57,126 bases of DNA from Nocardia seriolae NBRC 15557. GTDB taxonomy: Bacteria > Actinomycetota > Actinomycetes > Mycobacteriales > Mycobacteriaceae. The DNA lies in contig NZ_BJWY01000031.1 of the NCBI RefSeq assembly GCF_007990715.1, forward strand, positions 1 through 57,126, read 5' to 3'. Below are positions 28,912-37,361 of the stretch, one piece after another. Each line of letters opens with the position of its first letter. Position 1 is the stretch's first letter. A model generated the notes under the pieces. The model had not been told where the DNA came from, did not search any database, and worked only from the letters and a program-made list of their open reading frames with translations. Position numbers and translations under genes: made by a program.

Positions 28912-29760
28912 TCACCGGGCGTCCAGGCTGTTGGCCGCGCCCTGCAGGCGCTCCAGGTAACGGGTATTGATGGTCTCGAGACCGAGCAGGGCGACGAAGT
29001 CGGCCACCGCGAAGTCCGGGTCGTGGGCAGGCTCACCGCAGATCTGCGCGCCCAGGCGCAGGTAGCCGCTGAGCAGCGGCGGCAGCTTGGGGCGGGCCGG
29101 GGCGGTCAGCTCGTCGAGGCCGCGGCCGTCCACGATCACCGGGTTGTACGGGCGCACATGGCGTTCGGACTCCAGCGCGTGCTTGCGCAGCAGCAGGTCG
29201 CGCACGCCGCGCACGTTCACGCCGGGCTCGTCCTCGGGGGTCATGCGCATGGGCACCGACACGCAGCCCATCACCCAGTCGTAGCCGGTGAGCTGGATGT
29301 AGTGCAGGATGCCCGCCCACATCAGGGTCAGCACCGAGCCGTTGCGGTGGTCGGGTACCACGCAGGCGCGGCCCATCTCGACGATCCGGTTGCCGACCGG
29401 ATCCAGTGCGGCCAAATCGAATTCGGTGGCGGTGTAGTACCCGCCCGCCGCGGCCACCTGGTCCGGCGGCAGCATCCGGTAGCAGCCGACGAACTGATCG
29501 GTGAGCTCGTCGCGCACCAGCAGGTGATCGCAGTGCTCGTCGAACCGGTCGGCATCGCGCCCGGTTCCATTGTCGGGGATGGTGAATCCCGGCTCATTCG
29601 CGAACACCTGGTAGCGCAGGCGCTGCGCGGCCTCGCGATGCTCGGCATCGGAGGAGACGACCAGGGAGTACTGGGAACGCCCGGTGGTGCGGGGCGCTTC
29701 CGGGGCGGGCTTCGACGCGGCTGCCAGCAGGCTGGAATTCGACGCTGCCATGGTGGTCAT
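28912..29760 (-). CDS. OlsB-like GNAT acyltransferase
   Basis: A 282-residue protein of the hemolysin/OlsB-type GNAT group (Acetyltransf_5). Typical features are LRYQVFANEPGF, the acidic patch DADRFDEHCDHLLV, GCYRMLPP, then ATEFDLAAL and VEMGRACV. OlsB uses acyl-ACP to acylate ornithine, so lyso-ornithine-lipid synthesis is inferred with the downstream plsC-like gene. ATG 29760 is chosen over GTG 29784; ATG 29751 is also possible, and no clear SD decides. The upstream 29761-30053 holds no recognised gene. Confidence 0.82.
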   Translation of the reverse strand: MTTMAASNSSLLAAASKPAPEAPRTTGRSQYSLVVSSDAEHREAAQRLRYQVFANEPGFTIPDNGTGRDADRFDEHCDHLLVRDELTDQFVGCYRMLPPDQVAAAGGYYTATEFDLAALDPVGNRIVEMGRACVVPDHRNGSVLTLMWAGILHYIQLTGYDWVMGCVSVPMRMTPEDEPGVNVRGVRDLLLRKHALESERHVRPYNPVIVDGRGLDELTAPARPKLPPLLSGYLRLGAQICGEPAHDPDFAVADFVALLGLETINTRYLERLQGAANSLDAR

Positions 29761-30053
29761 GGCTTGATCAAGCCAGTCCCACACTGCGCTGGAGCGACCG
29801 CCGGATTACCTGCCGATGCCAGTCCGGTGAACGTGACACAGACCGCACCCGGAGTTCATCCGAGCGCCTCGCAACGTTCTCTACCAGGACAAATGCTCGT
29901 ATTCTGGCGGGGCACCGAGCGGGCCCGAGGCCCTCGGCGACACCTTCCCGAACCGTTCCGGGAACGACGCGCGAGCGCCGCGAGCCCGTGGCAACGAGCG
30001 GAAGACGCTAGCCTACGCCCCCATTCCGAACCTTGCATCGCCGGGTCCGTCCT
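29761..30053. other. Intergenic stretch without recognised gene
   Basis: About 290 bp between the OlsB-like gene and queA, both on the minus strand. It must hold the promoter of the acyltransferase pair. No coding frame with a family resemblance is seen on either strand and no strong hairpin was found. Confidence 0.6.
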
Positions 30054-30091
30054 CCGAAACAACACGGGCCCAACCCCGAAACAACACGGGC
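30054..30091. repeat. 16-bp direct repeat next to the queA stop
   Basis: CCGAAACAACACGGGC occurs at 30054-30069 and again at 30076-30091, a 22-bp period, the second copy touching the queA stop codon. Each unit is partly self-complementary (CCG...CGG), so it could fold at the 3' end of the operon transcript. Confidence 0.65.
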
Positions 30092-31147
30092 TCATTCCCG
30101 CAAGAGCAGCGCCGAATCCCCGAATTCATGCCACAGATAACCGGACTCGAGCGCCGCCCGATACGCCTCCCGCACCACCCCCGCCCCCGCCACGGACTCC
30201 AGCAGATGCAAATGCGACGCCCCGGGCGCATGCCACCCGGTGATCAGCCCGTCCACCGCCCGCGCGGGCCGCGACCCGTCCAGCACCAGCTCCGTCCACC
30301 CGGCCGCCGCATGCACCGATCCATCGGCCCCCGTGGCGGATTCGAGCGCCCGCGTCACGGTGGTCCCGACGGCCACCACCCGCCCGCGTTCGGCATGCGT
30401 CGCATTGACGAGCCTGGCCGTCATCTCCGGCACCGCGAATCGCTCGGGACTCGGCGGCTCGCCGGACTCGGGCGAGGAGACACCGGTATGCAGCGTGATC
30501 GGCGCGAGCCCCACCCCACCGGCCACCAGCTCGGTCACCAGCCCTTCGGTGAAAGGCCGCCCCGCACTGGGCATTTCCGCGCTTCCGGGCTCGCGGCCGA
30601 ACACCGTCCGATAGTAGGAAGCCGACCATCGCTCGGTGACATAGGAATAGGCGATCGGCCTGCCATGCCGCGCCAGCAGGACCCGGGCGTCCTCACCCGC
30701 GGTTCGCCCGGGCGCGATGATGTCCGCGATCCACAGGCGATCACCATCGGGCAGCCAGCGCGCCCACACCGTGGCGACATAGCCGGCCGGAAGCCGCACG
30801 CTCGCACCGCATTCCAGCGGCCGACCGCGCCAGGGCACGCCCGCCGGATCGCGCAGCTCGACGGCCCAGCGGCCATCGTCGAGCCGGGTCGAGAAGTGCA
30901 GCACGGCCGCGTCACCGTCGTAGTGCGCGTCCACCGCCGCATTGATCATGGCGGAGTTGTTGACCACCACCAGATCTCCGGGCCGCAGGAACGACGCAAG
31001 CTCCCGGAACCGGGCGTGGGTCAGCGTTCCGGCGTCAGCCACCATGAGCCGCACCTCATCACGGCCGAGACCGCGAGCCTCCGGCGGGCTGGTCGCGGAA
31101 AGTTCGTCGGGCAGGACGAAGGCGTGCGCGTCGAGACCGGCGGTCAT
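30092..31147 (-). CDS. queA: QueA-like SAM:tRNA ribosyltransferase-isomerase
   Basis: A 351-residue QueA-family protein. Recognisable segments are the N-terminal LPDELSATSPPEARG, FLRPGDLVVVNNSAMINA and, in the core, PFTEGLVTELVAGGVGLAPITLHTGV. QueA transfers the ribosyl of SAM to 7-aminomethyl-7-deazaguanine in tRNA on the way to queuosine. No other queuosine gene (tgt, queC, queD, queE, queF) is in the window. The N-terminus shows VVNNSAMINA where QueA commonly has NNTRVIPA, so a divergent function is possible. ATG 31147 overlaps the stop of the SDR gene (ATGA). Confidence 0.87.
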   Translation of the reverse strand: MTAGLDAHAFVLPDELSATSPPEARGLGRDEVRLMVADAGTLTHARFRELASFLRPGDLVVVNNSAMINAAVDAHYDGDAAVLHFSTRLDDGRWAVELRDPAGVPWRGRPLECGASVRLPAGYVATVWARWLPDGDRLWIADIIAPGRTAGEDARVLLARHGRPIAYSYVTERWSASYYRTVFGREPGSAEMPSAGRPFTEGLVTELVAGGVGLAPITLHTGVSSPESGEPPSPERFAVPEMTARLVNATHAERGRVVAVGTTVTRALESATGADGSVHAAAGWTELVLDGSRPARAVDGLITGWHAPGASHLHLLESVAGAGVVREAYRAALESGYLWHEFGDSALLLRE

Positions 31148-31857
31148 ATGGTCACCGGGCCTTCCGGCGAGGCGGCCACCAGCAATTCCGACGCGATGTA
31201 TCGGCCGCTCGGCATGCGGGTGTCGAGGAGGTGGAGTAGGGCGGGGACGACGGTTTCGGGTTCGGGGCGGTCGGAGATGTCTTCGCCGGGGAAGGCGGCC
31301 TGGTGCATTTCGGTGCGCATGTCGCCGGGGTCGAAGCTGTAGATCCGCAGGGACGGGTTCTCGGCGGCGAGGACATTCGTGAGTTGGTCGAGGGCCGCTT
31401 TGGATGCGCCGTAGCCGCCCCAGCCCTCGTAGCCGCCGACCGCGGCGTCCGAGCTGATGTCCACGACGGTCCCGTCGGAGGCTCGGAGTGCGGGGAGGGT
31501 GAGTTGCAGGATCGCCAGCGGCGCAATCACATTGGTGTCGAGGACGGACGCCAGTTCCGCGAGTGGGTAGCGGTCCAGGGTGGGCAGGGGGCTCGGGCCG
31601 AGAGCGCTGGCGTTATTGAGCACCAGGTCCAGGCGCACGGAGCCGACGGCTTCCGCGATGCGCGCCCGGACTTCCGGGTCGGCGACATCGCCCGCGATGG
31701 CGTGCGCGCCGGTCGCGGCACGCACCTTGTCGAGTCGGTCCGCGCCGCGGGCGACGATGATCAGCTCCCAGTCCCGTTCGGCGAGGGCGAGCGCGACGGC
31801 TCGGCCGAAGCCCGCCGACGCCCCGGTGATCAGGGCGCGTTTCTTGATTTCAGGCAT
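31144..31857 (-). CDS. Short-chain dehydrogenase/reductase
   Basis: A 237-residue SDR oxidoreductase. Cofactor motif TGASAGFG is near residue 11, NNAS near 89, catalytic Ser in VDISSDAAV and the YxxxK in YGASKAAL. The Arg after the Gly-rich loop (VARGADRL) favours NADPH. ATG 31857 places the Rossmann motif at the usual distance; the longer frame to 31884 is unnecessary. It overlaps queA by 4 bp, so the two are one operon; a functional link is not known. Confidence 0.93.
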   Translation of the reverse strand: MPEIKKRALITGASAGFGRAVALALAERDWELIIVARGADRLDKVRAATGAHAIAGDVADPEVRARIAEAVGSVRLDLVLNNASALGPSPLPTLDRYPLAELASVLDTNVIAPLAILQLTLPALRASDGTVVDISSDAAVGGYEGWGGYGASKAALDQLTNVLAAENPSLRIYSFDPGDMRTEMHQAAFPGEDISDRPEPETVVPALLHLLDTRMPSGRYIASELLVAASPEGPVTI

Positions 31858-31967
31858 ACCGCCATCGTGAAACCTGAACTTCACTCGAGGTCAATGAATT
31901 TCTCCGGGAGCGAAGGCCGGACACGTCACGAAGACCGAACACCTGACGAAATCCGAGCACAACGCGA

Positions 31968-31998
31968 ATCGCTCCGACCCGTGGCGGGCCGGAGCGAT
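31968..31998 (-). terminator. Hairpin downstream of the ABC permease
   Basis: Nine-bp stem ATCGCTCCG / CGGAGCGAT with a 13-nt loop, 19 bp beyond the permease stop. No T run follows. Probable terminator of the padR-ABC operon. Confidence 0.5.
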
Positions 31999-32016
31999 CG
32001 GCGTCGCGTTCGGCGC

Positions 32017-32778
32017 TCAGGCGTTCTCCCGGGCGAAGCTGCGCGCGGCGATGACGACCAGCAGCGCCGAGACGGCCAGCGTCACGACCGTGCCGATGTA
32101 GACCTCGCGCGCTCCGAAGTCGCCGCGGAACAGCGCGCGGGCGGCATCCACGGTGTGCGAGAACGGATTCGCCTTGGCGATGTTCTGCAACCATTTGGGC
32201 CCGACCGTCATCGGCAGCAGGATGCCCGACAGCAGCATGATCGGCACCGACACCGAGTTCAGCAGCGAGGCCAGGGTGTCCTCCGAGCGCGCCCACAGAC
32301 CCAGGGCGTAGGACGCGGCGGCCAGGCCACCACCCATGACCGCGATCAGCGCCAGCGACAGCACCAGGCCCAGCGGGTCGGGCCGCAGGCCGAAGGCCAC
32401 CGTGGCCACCCCGACCAGCACCAGCGCCTGCACGGTCAGCACCGTCATGTCCTTGAGCACCCGGCCCAGCAGCAGCGCGCCACGCGGAGCCGGGGTGACC
32501 CGCTGCCGCTCGATCACACCCGCCCGCCATTCGGCCACGATGCCGAAACCGACGAACAGCGCACCGAACAGGCCGGTTTGGATGACGAGCGCCGGGGTGA
32601 GGATCTTCCACGGATCCGCGCCCGGACCCAGCGCCGGCGCGACGCCCTTCACCAGTGGCCCGAACAGCACCAGGTAGATGATCGGCTGCATCAGCCCGAT
32701 GATGACCCAGACCGGATTGCGCAGATTGGCCCGCAGTTGCGACCAGTAGATCAGTCCGGTGTCGCGCAGGAATGTCAT
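32017..32778 (-). CDS. ABC-2 type exporter permease (DrrB-like)
   Basis: A 253-residue membrane protein with about six hydrophobic helices, typical of ABC-2 permeases. It contains the family segment PIIYLVLFGPLV and the loop RAGVIERQRVTPAPRGALLLGR, followed by GILLPMTVGPKWLQNIAKANP, all characteristic of daunorubicin-type (DrrB) exporters. ATG 32778 overlaps the ATPase stop by 4 bp. With the upstream ATPase it should form a two-component exporter of hydrophobic compounds or lipids. Confidence 0.93.
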   Translation of the reverse strand: MTFLRDTGLIYWSQLRANLRNPVWVIIGLMQPIIYLVLFGPLVKGVAPALGPGADPWKILTPALVIQTGLFGALFVGFGIVAEWRAGVIERQRVTPAPRGALLLGRVLKDMTVLTVQALVLVGVATVAFGLRPDPLGLVLSLALIAVMGGGLAAASYALGLWARSEDTLASLLNSVSVPIMLLSGILLPMTVGPKWLQNIAKANPFSHTVDAARALFRGDFGAREVYIGTVVTLAVSALLVVIAARSFARENA

Positions 32779-33797
32779 GACCGGTCTCCTTCCCGGAGCG
32801 AACGCCCGGTGAGCGTGAGGAATACGTCGTCGAGACTGGGCCGCTTGACGGTCAGCGAGCCGGGCGTGATGCCCTTGTCGGTCAACGCCTGTAGCAGCGG
32901 AACCACCGCGGCGTCACCGTGTTCGACGGTCAGGTGCACGAGACTCTTTCCGGCATGGCCGTTCTCGTGCCCCTCGGTGCGCAGCCGGGAGCGCAGCTGG
33001 AGCACCTCGGCGGCGACATCCATGGCCAGGTCGGCACCGGCGGAGTCGATTTCGAGGCTGATCACATCACCGGAGATGCGCCGTTTGAGCTCGTCGGGCG
33101 TGCCCTCGGCGACGATGGTGCCGTGATCCATGACCAGGATGCGGTCGCACAGCGCGTCCGCCTCTTCCAGGTAGTGCGTGGTCAGCGCGATGGTCGTCCC
33201 CTCGTCCCGCAGCCGCCGGATGTGATCCCACAGATTGGCCCGGCTCTGCGGATCCAGTCCCGTGGTGGGTTCGTCGAGGTAGATGAGCGTCGGCCGGTGC
33301 ACCAGCCCGAGCGCGATATCCACCCGCCGCCGCTGCCCACCCGAGAGCTGCGAGCACTTGCGCCGCTCCAGCCCGTCGAACTCCAGGGCCTTGGCCAGCT
33401 CGGCCGCATTGCGCCGGGCATCGTCCTTGGTGAGCCCGAAAAGCCGTGCCTGCAGCACCAATTCGTCCTCGACCAGCTCGTATTCGTTGGTCGCTCCGCC
33501 CTGGGGCACGTACCCGATGCGGGAGCGCACGGTCCGCGACTGGGTGCGCAGATCCGCGCCGACCACGGTCGCCTCGCCCGCGGTGGGCGCGAGCAGGGTC
33601 GAGATCATGCGCAGGGTGGTGGTCTTGCCCGCCCCGTTGGGCCCGAGCAGCCCGATGATCTCCCCGCAGTGCACGTCGAAGTCGATGCCGGAGACCGCTT
33701 GCACGTCACCGGTTTTGGTCTTGAATGTCCGGGCCAGCCCACGTACCCGGATCACCGGGTCGGTGGGTTCACCACGAACGGGTGATGTCGTTTCCAC
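32775..33797 (-). CDS. ABC exporter ATP-binding protein (DrrA-like)
   Basis: About 340 residues. Walker A is GPNGAGKTTT, the signature is QLSGGQRRRVDIALG, Walker B is LIYLDEPTTGLD, and the switch His is in TTHYLEEADALCD. The C-terminal extension (residues ~230-340) matches DrrA-type ATPases. The start is uncertain: GTG 33797 is chosen because the longer frame to a TTG at 33833 begins inside the palindromic operator; GTG 33821 is another option. Inferred co-transcription with the permease and, upstream, padR. Confidence 0.92.
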   Translation of the reverse strand: METTSPVRGEPTDPVIRVRGLARTFKTKTGDVQAVSGIDFDVHCGEIIGLLGPNGAGKTTTLRMISTLLAPTAGEATVVGADLRTQSRTVRSRIGYVPQGGATNEYELVEDELVLQARLFGLTKDDARRNAAELAKALEFDGLERRKCSQLSGGQRRRVDIALGLVHRPTLIYLDEPTTGLDPQSRANLWDHIRRLRDEGTTIALTTHYLEEADALCDRILVMDHGTIVAEGTPDELKRRISGDVISLEIDSAGADLAMDVAAEVLQLRSRLRTEGHENGHAGKSLVHLTVEHGDAAVVPLLQALTDKGITPGSLTVKRPSLDDVFLTLTGRSLREGDRS

Positions 33798-33826
33798 CCG
33801 TCCAACGGTAGAAACGACCACCCGAT

Positions 33827-33856
33827 TAGTCAAGCTTGACTATTAAAACTTGATTA
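33827..33856 (-). promoter_or_regulatory. Candidate PadR operator: 16-bp palindrome plus a third half-site
   Basis: TAGTCAAGCTTGACTA (33827-33842) is a perfect palindrome. A further half-site CTTGATTA lies at 33849-33856, overlapping the padR stop. This AT-rich island sits between padR and the ABC ATPase gene, at the expected promoter of the exporter (TAATAG on the minus strand could be a -10). It is inferred to be bound by the PadR regulator encoded next to it. Confidence 0.75.
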
Positions 33857-34471
33857 GCTGATCGGTGGCGGGATTGGAGCACCGCCCATGGTCCCCGACC
33901 AGGCATCGAGCTCACCGGCCTCGATCCGGTGCAGGGTCTGACGTGACCATTCGAGGTCGGCGCGAACATGGGCCGCCGCCAATCGAATCGAATCGGCCAC
34001 GTGATGCGGCGTCGCCTCGCGCGGATCCCCGCTGCCCGCCAGAATCCGCTCCACCTCGTGGTCGAGATACACCAGATCCGCCTCGAACTTCAGGATCCGG
34101 CTGTTCAACGCCGCCACCACCTCGTCCTTGGGCGCATGCGGAAACAGCGCCACCGCCGCGAAATACGGGTGCTTGAGCAGGTCCGCCGAGAACAGCGACA
34201 CCCGCAGCATCTCGCCGAATTCCTTCTCTCCCTCCGGCGTCAGCCGATACGTCCGCCGCTCCGGCCGCGCCCCCTCCTGCCCGACGCCCTCCACCGAGAT
34301 GAGCCCGTCGCGTTCCAGCGTGTTCAGCGCGCTGTAGATCGAGCCGGGCTTCACATTCGCCCAGTTGTCCGCGTCCCAGGACAGCAATTCGCGGCGAACG
34401 TCGTAGCCGTGCACGGGTTGCAGCAGCCGCACCACCGCGAGCACCAGCAATCTGGTTGTTGGAACAGACAT
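33854..34471 (-). CDS. PadR-family transcriptional regulator
   Basis: A 205-residue PadR regulator. The N-terminal winged helix reads LLQPVHGYDVRRELLSW, then KPGSIYSALNTLERDGLI and the wing RRTYRLTPEGEKEF. The C-terminal half is helical, as in the two-domain PadR group. ATG 34471 is within 10 nt of a -10-like TAACCT on the minus strand, so the mRNA may be leaderless. Directly upstream of the ABC exporter genes on the same strand, it most likely represses them, and perhaps itself, until a ligand binds. Confidence 0.94.
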   Translation of the reverse strand: MSVPTTRLLVLAVVRLLQPVHGYDVRRELLSWDADNWANVKPGSIYSALNTLERDGLISVEGVGQEGARPERRTYRLTPEGEKEFGEMLRVSLFSADLLKHPYFAAVALFPHAPKDEVVAALNSRILKFEADLVYLDHEVERILAGSGDPREATPHHVADSIRLAAAHVRADLEWSRQTLHRIEAGELDAWSGTMGGAPIPPPIS

Positions 34472-34523
34472 ATTCGCAGGTTAGCCCGCCCGGCCCGGCG
34501 CACCTACCGGACGTCCCGGGGAC

Positions 34524-34558
34524 AAAGAAAAAGCCGCCCGGTCCGAGAACCGGGCGGC
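34524..34558 (-). terminator. Intrinsic terminator of ndh
   Basis: Ten-bp perfect stem GCCGCCCGGT / ACCGGGCGGC with a 6-nt loop, followed on the minus strand by TTTTTCTTT. Located 18-52 bp after the ndh stop. The T run makes this the clearest intrinsic terminator of the window. Confidence 0.95.
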
Positions 34559-34575
34559 CCGCTGGCACGCGTGGA

Positions 34576-35871
34576 TCAGGCGGCTAGTCGCTGCCGATCC
34601 GAATCCTTTGCCGCGGCGCTCTTTTCGACCTCGTTGAAGCCGGGGCGGCCGCTGCCGATGAAGGCCACCAGCCACGACGCCACCGCGGCGAAGCGGTTGC
34701 GGAAGCCGACCAGGTAGAACAGGTGGACCGCCAGCCAGGTGACCCAGGCCAGGAAGCCGGTGAACTTCACCTTGTCATTGATCTTGGTGACCGCGGCGAA
34801 TCGGCTGATCACCGCCATCGAACCCTTGTCCCAGTACTTGAACGGAGTCGCGGCGGCCGTCTTGCCGCGGATGATGTCGGCCACGTGGCGGCCCTCCTGC
34901 ATGGCGACCGGCGACTGGCCCGGGTAGCCGTTGAGGAAGGTCATGTCGCCGATGGCGAAGATGTCGGCGTGGCCGCCGACGGTGCAGTCCGGATTGATGA
35001 GAAGGCGTCCGGCGCGATCGGTTTCACAGCCGGTGGCCTCGGCCAGGACCTGGGCGAAGGCGCCCGCGGCGACGCCCGCCGACCACACCACGGTCTCGGC
35101 GGCGATGCCGCGCTCCACGCCGTCCTTGCTCTTGACGGTGACCTTGCCGTCGTCGATATCGGTGACGAAGGTGTCGACCAGGACCTCCACGCCGCTCTTC
35201 TCCAGCGACTGCTTCGAATACTCCGAGAGCCGACCGCCGAAGGGCGGCAGCACGACCCCCGCACCCTCCACGAGAGTGACCGAATCCTCCAGGTGGAAAT
35301 ACCTTTTCGCGAGTTCCTTGAGCTGACCGGCGACCTCGACGCCGGTCGCGCCCGCACCGACCACCACGAAGCTGAGCAGGCGGCGACGGGTCTCCGGGTC
35401 GGCGGTCTTCGCCTGCTCGAAGACCCGCTCGATCTGCGCGCGCAGGGCGCGGGCGTCGTCGATGGTCTTGAGCGAGAAGGTCTTGTCCGCGAAATCGTCG
35501 CGGCCGAAGTAGGACTGGCTAGCGCCGGTGGCCGCGATGAGCTTGCCGTAGCGGATCTTGCGCGGGCCCTCGGGGGTTTCGTAGGTGAGGATCGCGTTGG
35601 GAGCGTCGACCGCGGTCACCTTGCCCAGACGGGTCTCGCCCTGCTTGTGATTCCGGAGAATATTCGCGATGGGTGGGGCGATCTCGTCCGAGGCCAGCAC
35701 ACCGGTCGCTACCTGATAGAGAAGCGGCTGGAAAAGATGCTCGGGGGTACCCGAGATGAGGACGTAGCGGATCCCCGACTTGTTCAACTGCTTCGCGGCG
35801 GCCAGCCCACCGAAGCCCGATCCGACGATGACGACATCGGCGGTTTCGATCTCCGCCTCCACGTTGTACAT
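34576..35871 (-). CDS. ndh: Type II NADH dehydrogenase
   Basis: NDH-2, 431 residues, a non-proton-pumping, FAD-containing membrane enzyme that passes electrons from NADH to menaquinone. The FAD-binding GxGxxG reads IVGSGFGGLAAAK near residue 17, the NADH-binding one VVVGAGATGVEVAGQ near 170, and the C-terminal FAD site IFAIGDMTFLNGYPG near 310. The quinone-site motif appears as SPVAMQEGRHVA. A hydrophobic stretch WVTWLAVHLFYLVGF near 380 is the membrane-binding part. Divergent from the LysR gene across 113 bp, so it may be a target of that regulator. Confidence 0.96.
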   Translation of the reverse strand: MYNVEAEIETADVVIVGSGFGGLAAAKQLNKSGIRYVLISGTPEHLFQPLLYQVATGVLASDEIAPPIANILRNHKQGETRLGKVTAVDAPNAILTYETPEGPRKIRYGKLIAATGASQSYFGRDDFADKTFSLKTIDDARALRAQIERVFEQAKTADPETRRRLLSFVVVGAGATGVEVAGQLKELAKRYFHLEDSVTLVEGAGVVLPPFGGRLSEYSKQSLEKSGVEVLVDTFVTDIDDGKVTVKSKDGVERGIAAETVVWSAGVAAGAFAQVLAEATGCETDRAGRLLINPDCTVGGHADIFAIGDMTFLNGYPGQSPVAMQEGRHVADIIRGKTAAATPFKYWDKGSMAVISRFAAVTKINDKVKFTGFLAWVTWLAVHLFYLVGFRNRFAAVASWLVAFIGSGRPGFNEVEKSAAAKDSDRQRLAA

Positions 35872-35984
35872 GACTGCTCCCTTCTGTCATGACTAACCGT
35901 GATTCGGAACGCGCTTGTTCCAGGGGTCAGGGCGCATAATCAAGATGACTCTTATCTACGTTGATCATGAATTGGAGAGATGCC

Positions 35985-36845
35985 ATGGAGCTGCGCCAAC
36001 TGGCCTACTTCGTGGCGGTCTGCGAGGAGCTGAGCTTCAGCCGGGCCGCGAGCCGCTGCTTCATCTCGCAGTCGGCCATCAGCCATCAGATCGCCCGGCT
36101 GGAACGCGACCTCGGCGTGAACCTCTTCGAGCGCTCGACAAGATCGGTCGTACCCACCGATGCGACCACCCGGCTACTTCCTCTTGCGAAGCAAATGCTG
36201 AGCCTGGAATCCGCCATTCGCGCAGCTGTACGGGCTTCCGGACCACGAATTCGCCTGGCGGCCAATATGAGCTTCGCAACAAGATCGCTCTCCGCCATTG
36301 CCGCGGCACGCGAGGCGCATCCGGGCGCGGAGATCGAATTCGTCATCAAGCCCTTCCGCCAGCGCATTCAGGCCGTAGCCGACGGCGACTGTGATCTTGC
36401 TCTCATCCGGGGCAGCGTGGACCAGCCGGGGCTGACCGTCGAACAGCTCTGGGTCGAGGATCCGGTCATCGGCACCTCCACCTCGCACCCCCTCGTCCAG
36501 CGCGGCGGCGACGTCACCCTCGCCGAATTGGGGGCCTATCCCCTGCTGCTCCCGCCGGAGTCCGAACAGGTGCTGCTGCACAACGTCGTCTGCGGCGCGT
36601 TCGCCGACCTCCCCACCGGACCGGTCTTCGGCCCGCCCATCCCGCCCGACCACACCGCCACCATGGAACTGATCAACCGCCCCGACGCCTGGACCATCCT
36701 CTACGCCGACAGCCAGACCGAGGGCATCGCCACCCTCCGCCTCTCCGATCACCCGCTGCGCATCCCGGTCTCCGCCGTGACCCGCAGCGAGGGCCGCACC
36801 TCCCCGATCGTCACCACCCTGCTCGCCGCGCTGCATTGTTCCTGA
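35985..36845 (+). CDS. LysR-family transcriptional regulator
   Basis: A 286-residue LysR regulator. The helix-turn-helix is in MELRQLAYFVAVCEELSFSR, then SQSAISHQIARLERDLGV, followed by LFERSTRSV. The C-terminal co-inducer domain follows from about residue 90. ATG 35985 is chosen because GGAGAG lies 5 nt upstream and the domain starts at Met-Glu-Leu. It is divergent from ndh; the gap holds an ATAAT...CTTAT dyad around 35936-35955 that could be a T-N11-A type site. Confidence 0.95.
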   Translation: MELRQLAYFVAVCEELSFSRAASRCFISQSAISHQIARLERDLGVNLFERSTRSVVPTDATTRLLPLAKQMLSLESAIRAAVRASGPRIRLAANMSFATRSLSAIAAAREAHPGAEIEFVIKPFRQRIQAVADGDCDLALIRGSVDQPGLTVEQLWVEDPVIGTSTSHPLVQRGGDVTLAELGAYPLLLPPESEQVLLHNVVCGAFADLPTGPVFGPPIPPDHTATMELINRPDAWTILYADSQTEGIATLRLSDHPLRIPVSAVTRSEGRTSPIVTTLLAALHCS

Positions 36846-36913
36846 GCCGCCACGCGATTGGGTAGGCACGCGCGGCCACGCCGTCCTAGGCTGAGATCGT
36901 GGGGCAGGACAGC

Positions 36914-37333
36914 ATGCGGGCCTCCGACAAGGACCGCGAACAGATCGTCGACCGGCTACGGGTGGCCATGGACGAGGGGCGGATCACGCTCTACGAATTC
37001 GATTCCCGGCTGCAGCAGGTGTATTCGGCCAAGACCTACGGGGAACTCACGCCGATCCTGTCCGACCTGCCGGTGCCACGGGCCCCCGGCCGGGCCGCCG
37101 TGACCGATCCGGCGAGCGTCCCGGTCTGGGTCAAGATCATGTGGACGCCATGGGTTTTCGTGAACGCGCTGTGCCTGGTGATCTGGCTGGCCACCGGCAT
37201 GGGCTACTTCTGGCCGATCTGGGTGGCCGTGCCGTGGGGACTGGCGCTGTTCATCCCCACCACGGTGGGCGTGCTCGTGCAGCGGGACGGGAACCGCCGC
37301 CGGGCCGCACGCGAACAACATGGGCGGCAATAA
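36914..37333 (+). CDS. DUF1707 membrane protein
   Basis: A 139-residue protein beginning with a DUF1707 domain (MRASDKDREQIVDRLRVAMD, then ITLYEFDSRLQQVYSAKTYGEL), a short helical module common in actinobacteria. It is followed by two hydrophobic helices (WVFVNALCLVIWLATGMGYF and the next ~20 residues) and a basic tail. ATG 36914 is preferred over GTG 36899 because family members start at the Met of MRxSD and AGGA precedes it. The function is unknown; a role at the membrane or in envelope stress has been proposed for such proteins. Confidence 0.88.
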   Translation: MRASDKDREQIVDRLRVAMDEGRITLYEFDSRLQQVYSAKTYGELTPILSDLPVPRAPGRAAVTDPASVPVWVKIMWTPWVFVNALCLVIWLATGMGYFWPIWVAVPWGLALFIPTTVGVLVQRDGNRRRAAREQHGRQ

Positions 37334-37361
37334 CTTTCGGCAATCAGGCCGGATTCGCCGA

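Noticed and set aside
27964..30243. Plus-strand open frame of 759 codons
   Set aside because: Antisense to the acyltransferase pair and running on into intergenic DNA; no family features and no SD.
33797..33833. TTG 33833 as start of the ABC ATPase
   Set aside because: It lies inside the palindromic operator and has no SD; a downstream GTG is more likely.
35870..35890. ATGAC...GTCAT dyad at the ndh start as an operator
   Set aside because: Only 5-bp arms overlapping the start codon; too short to separate from chance.
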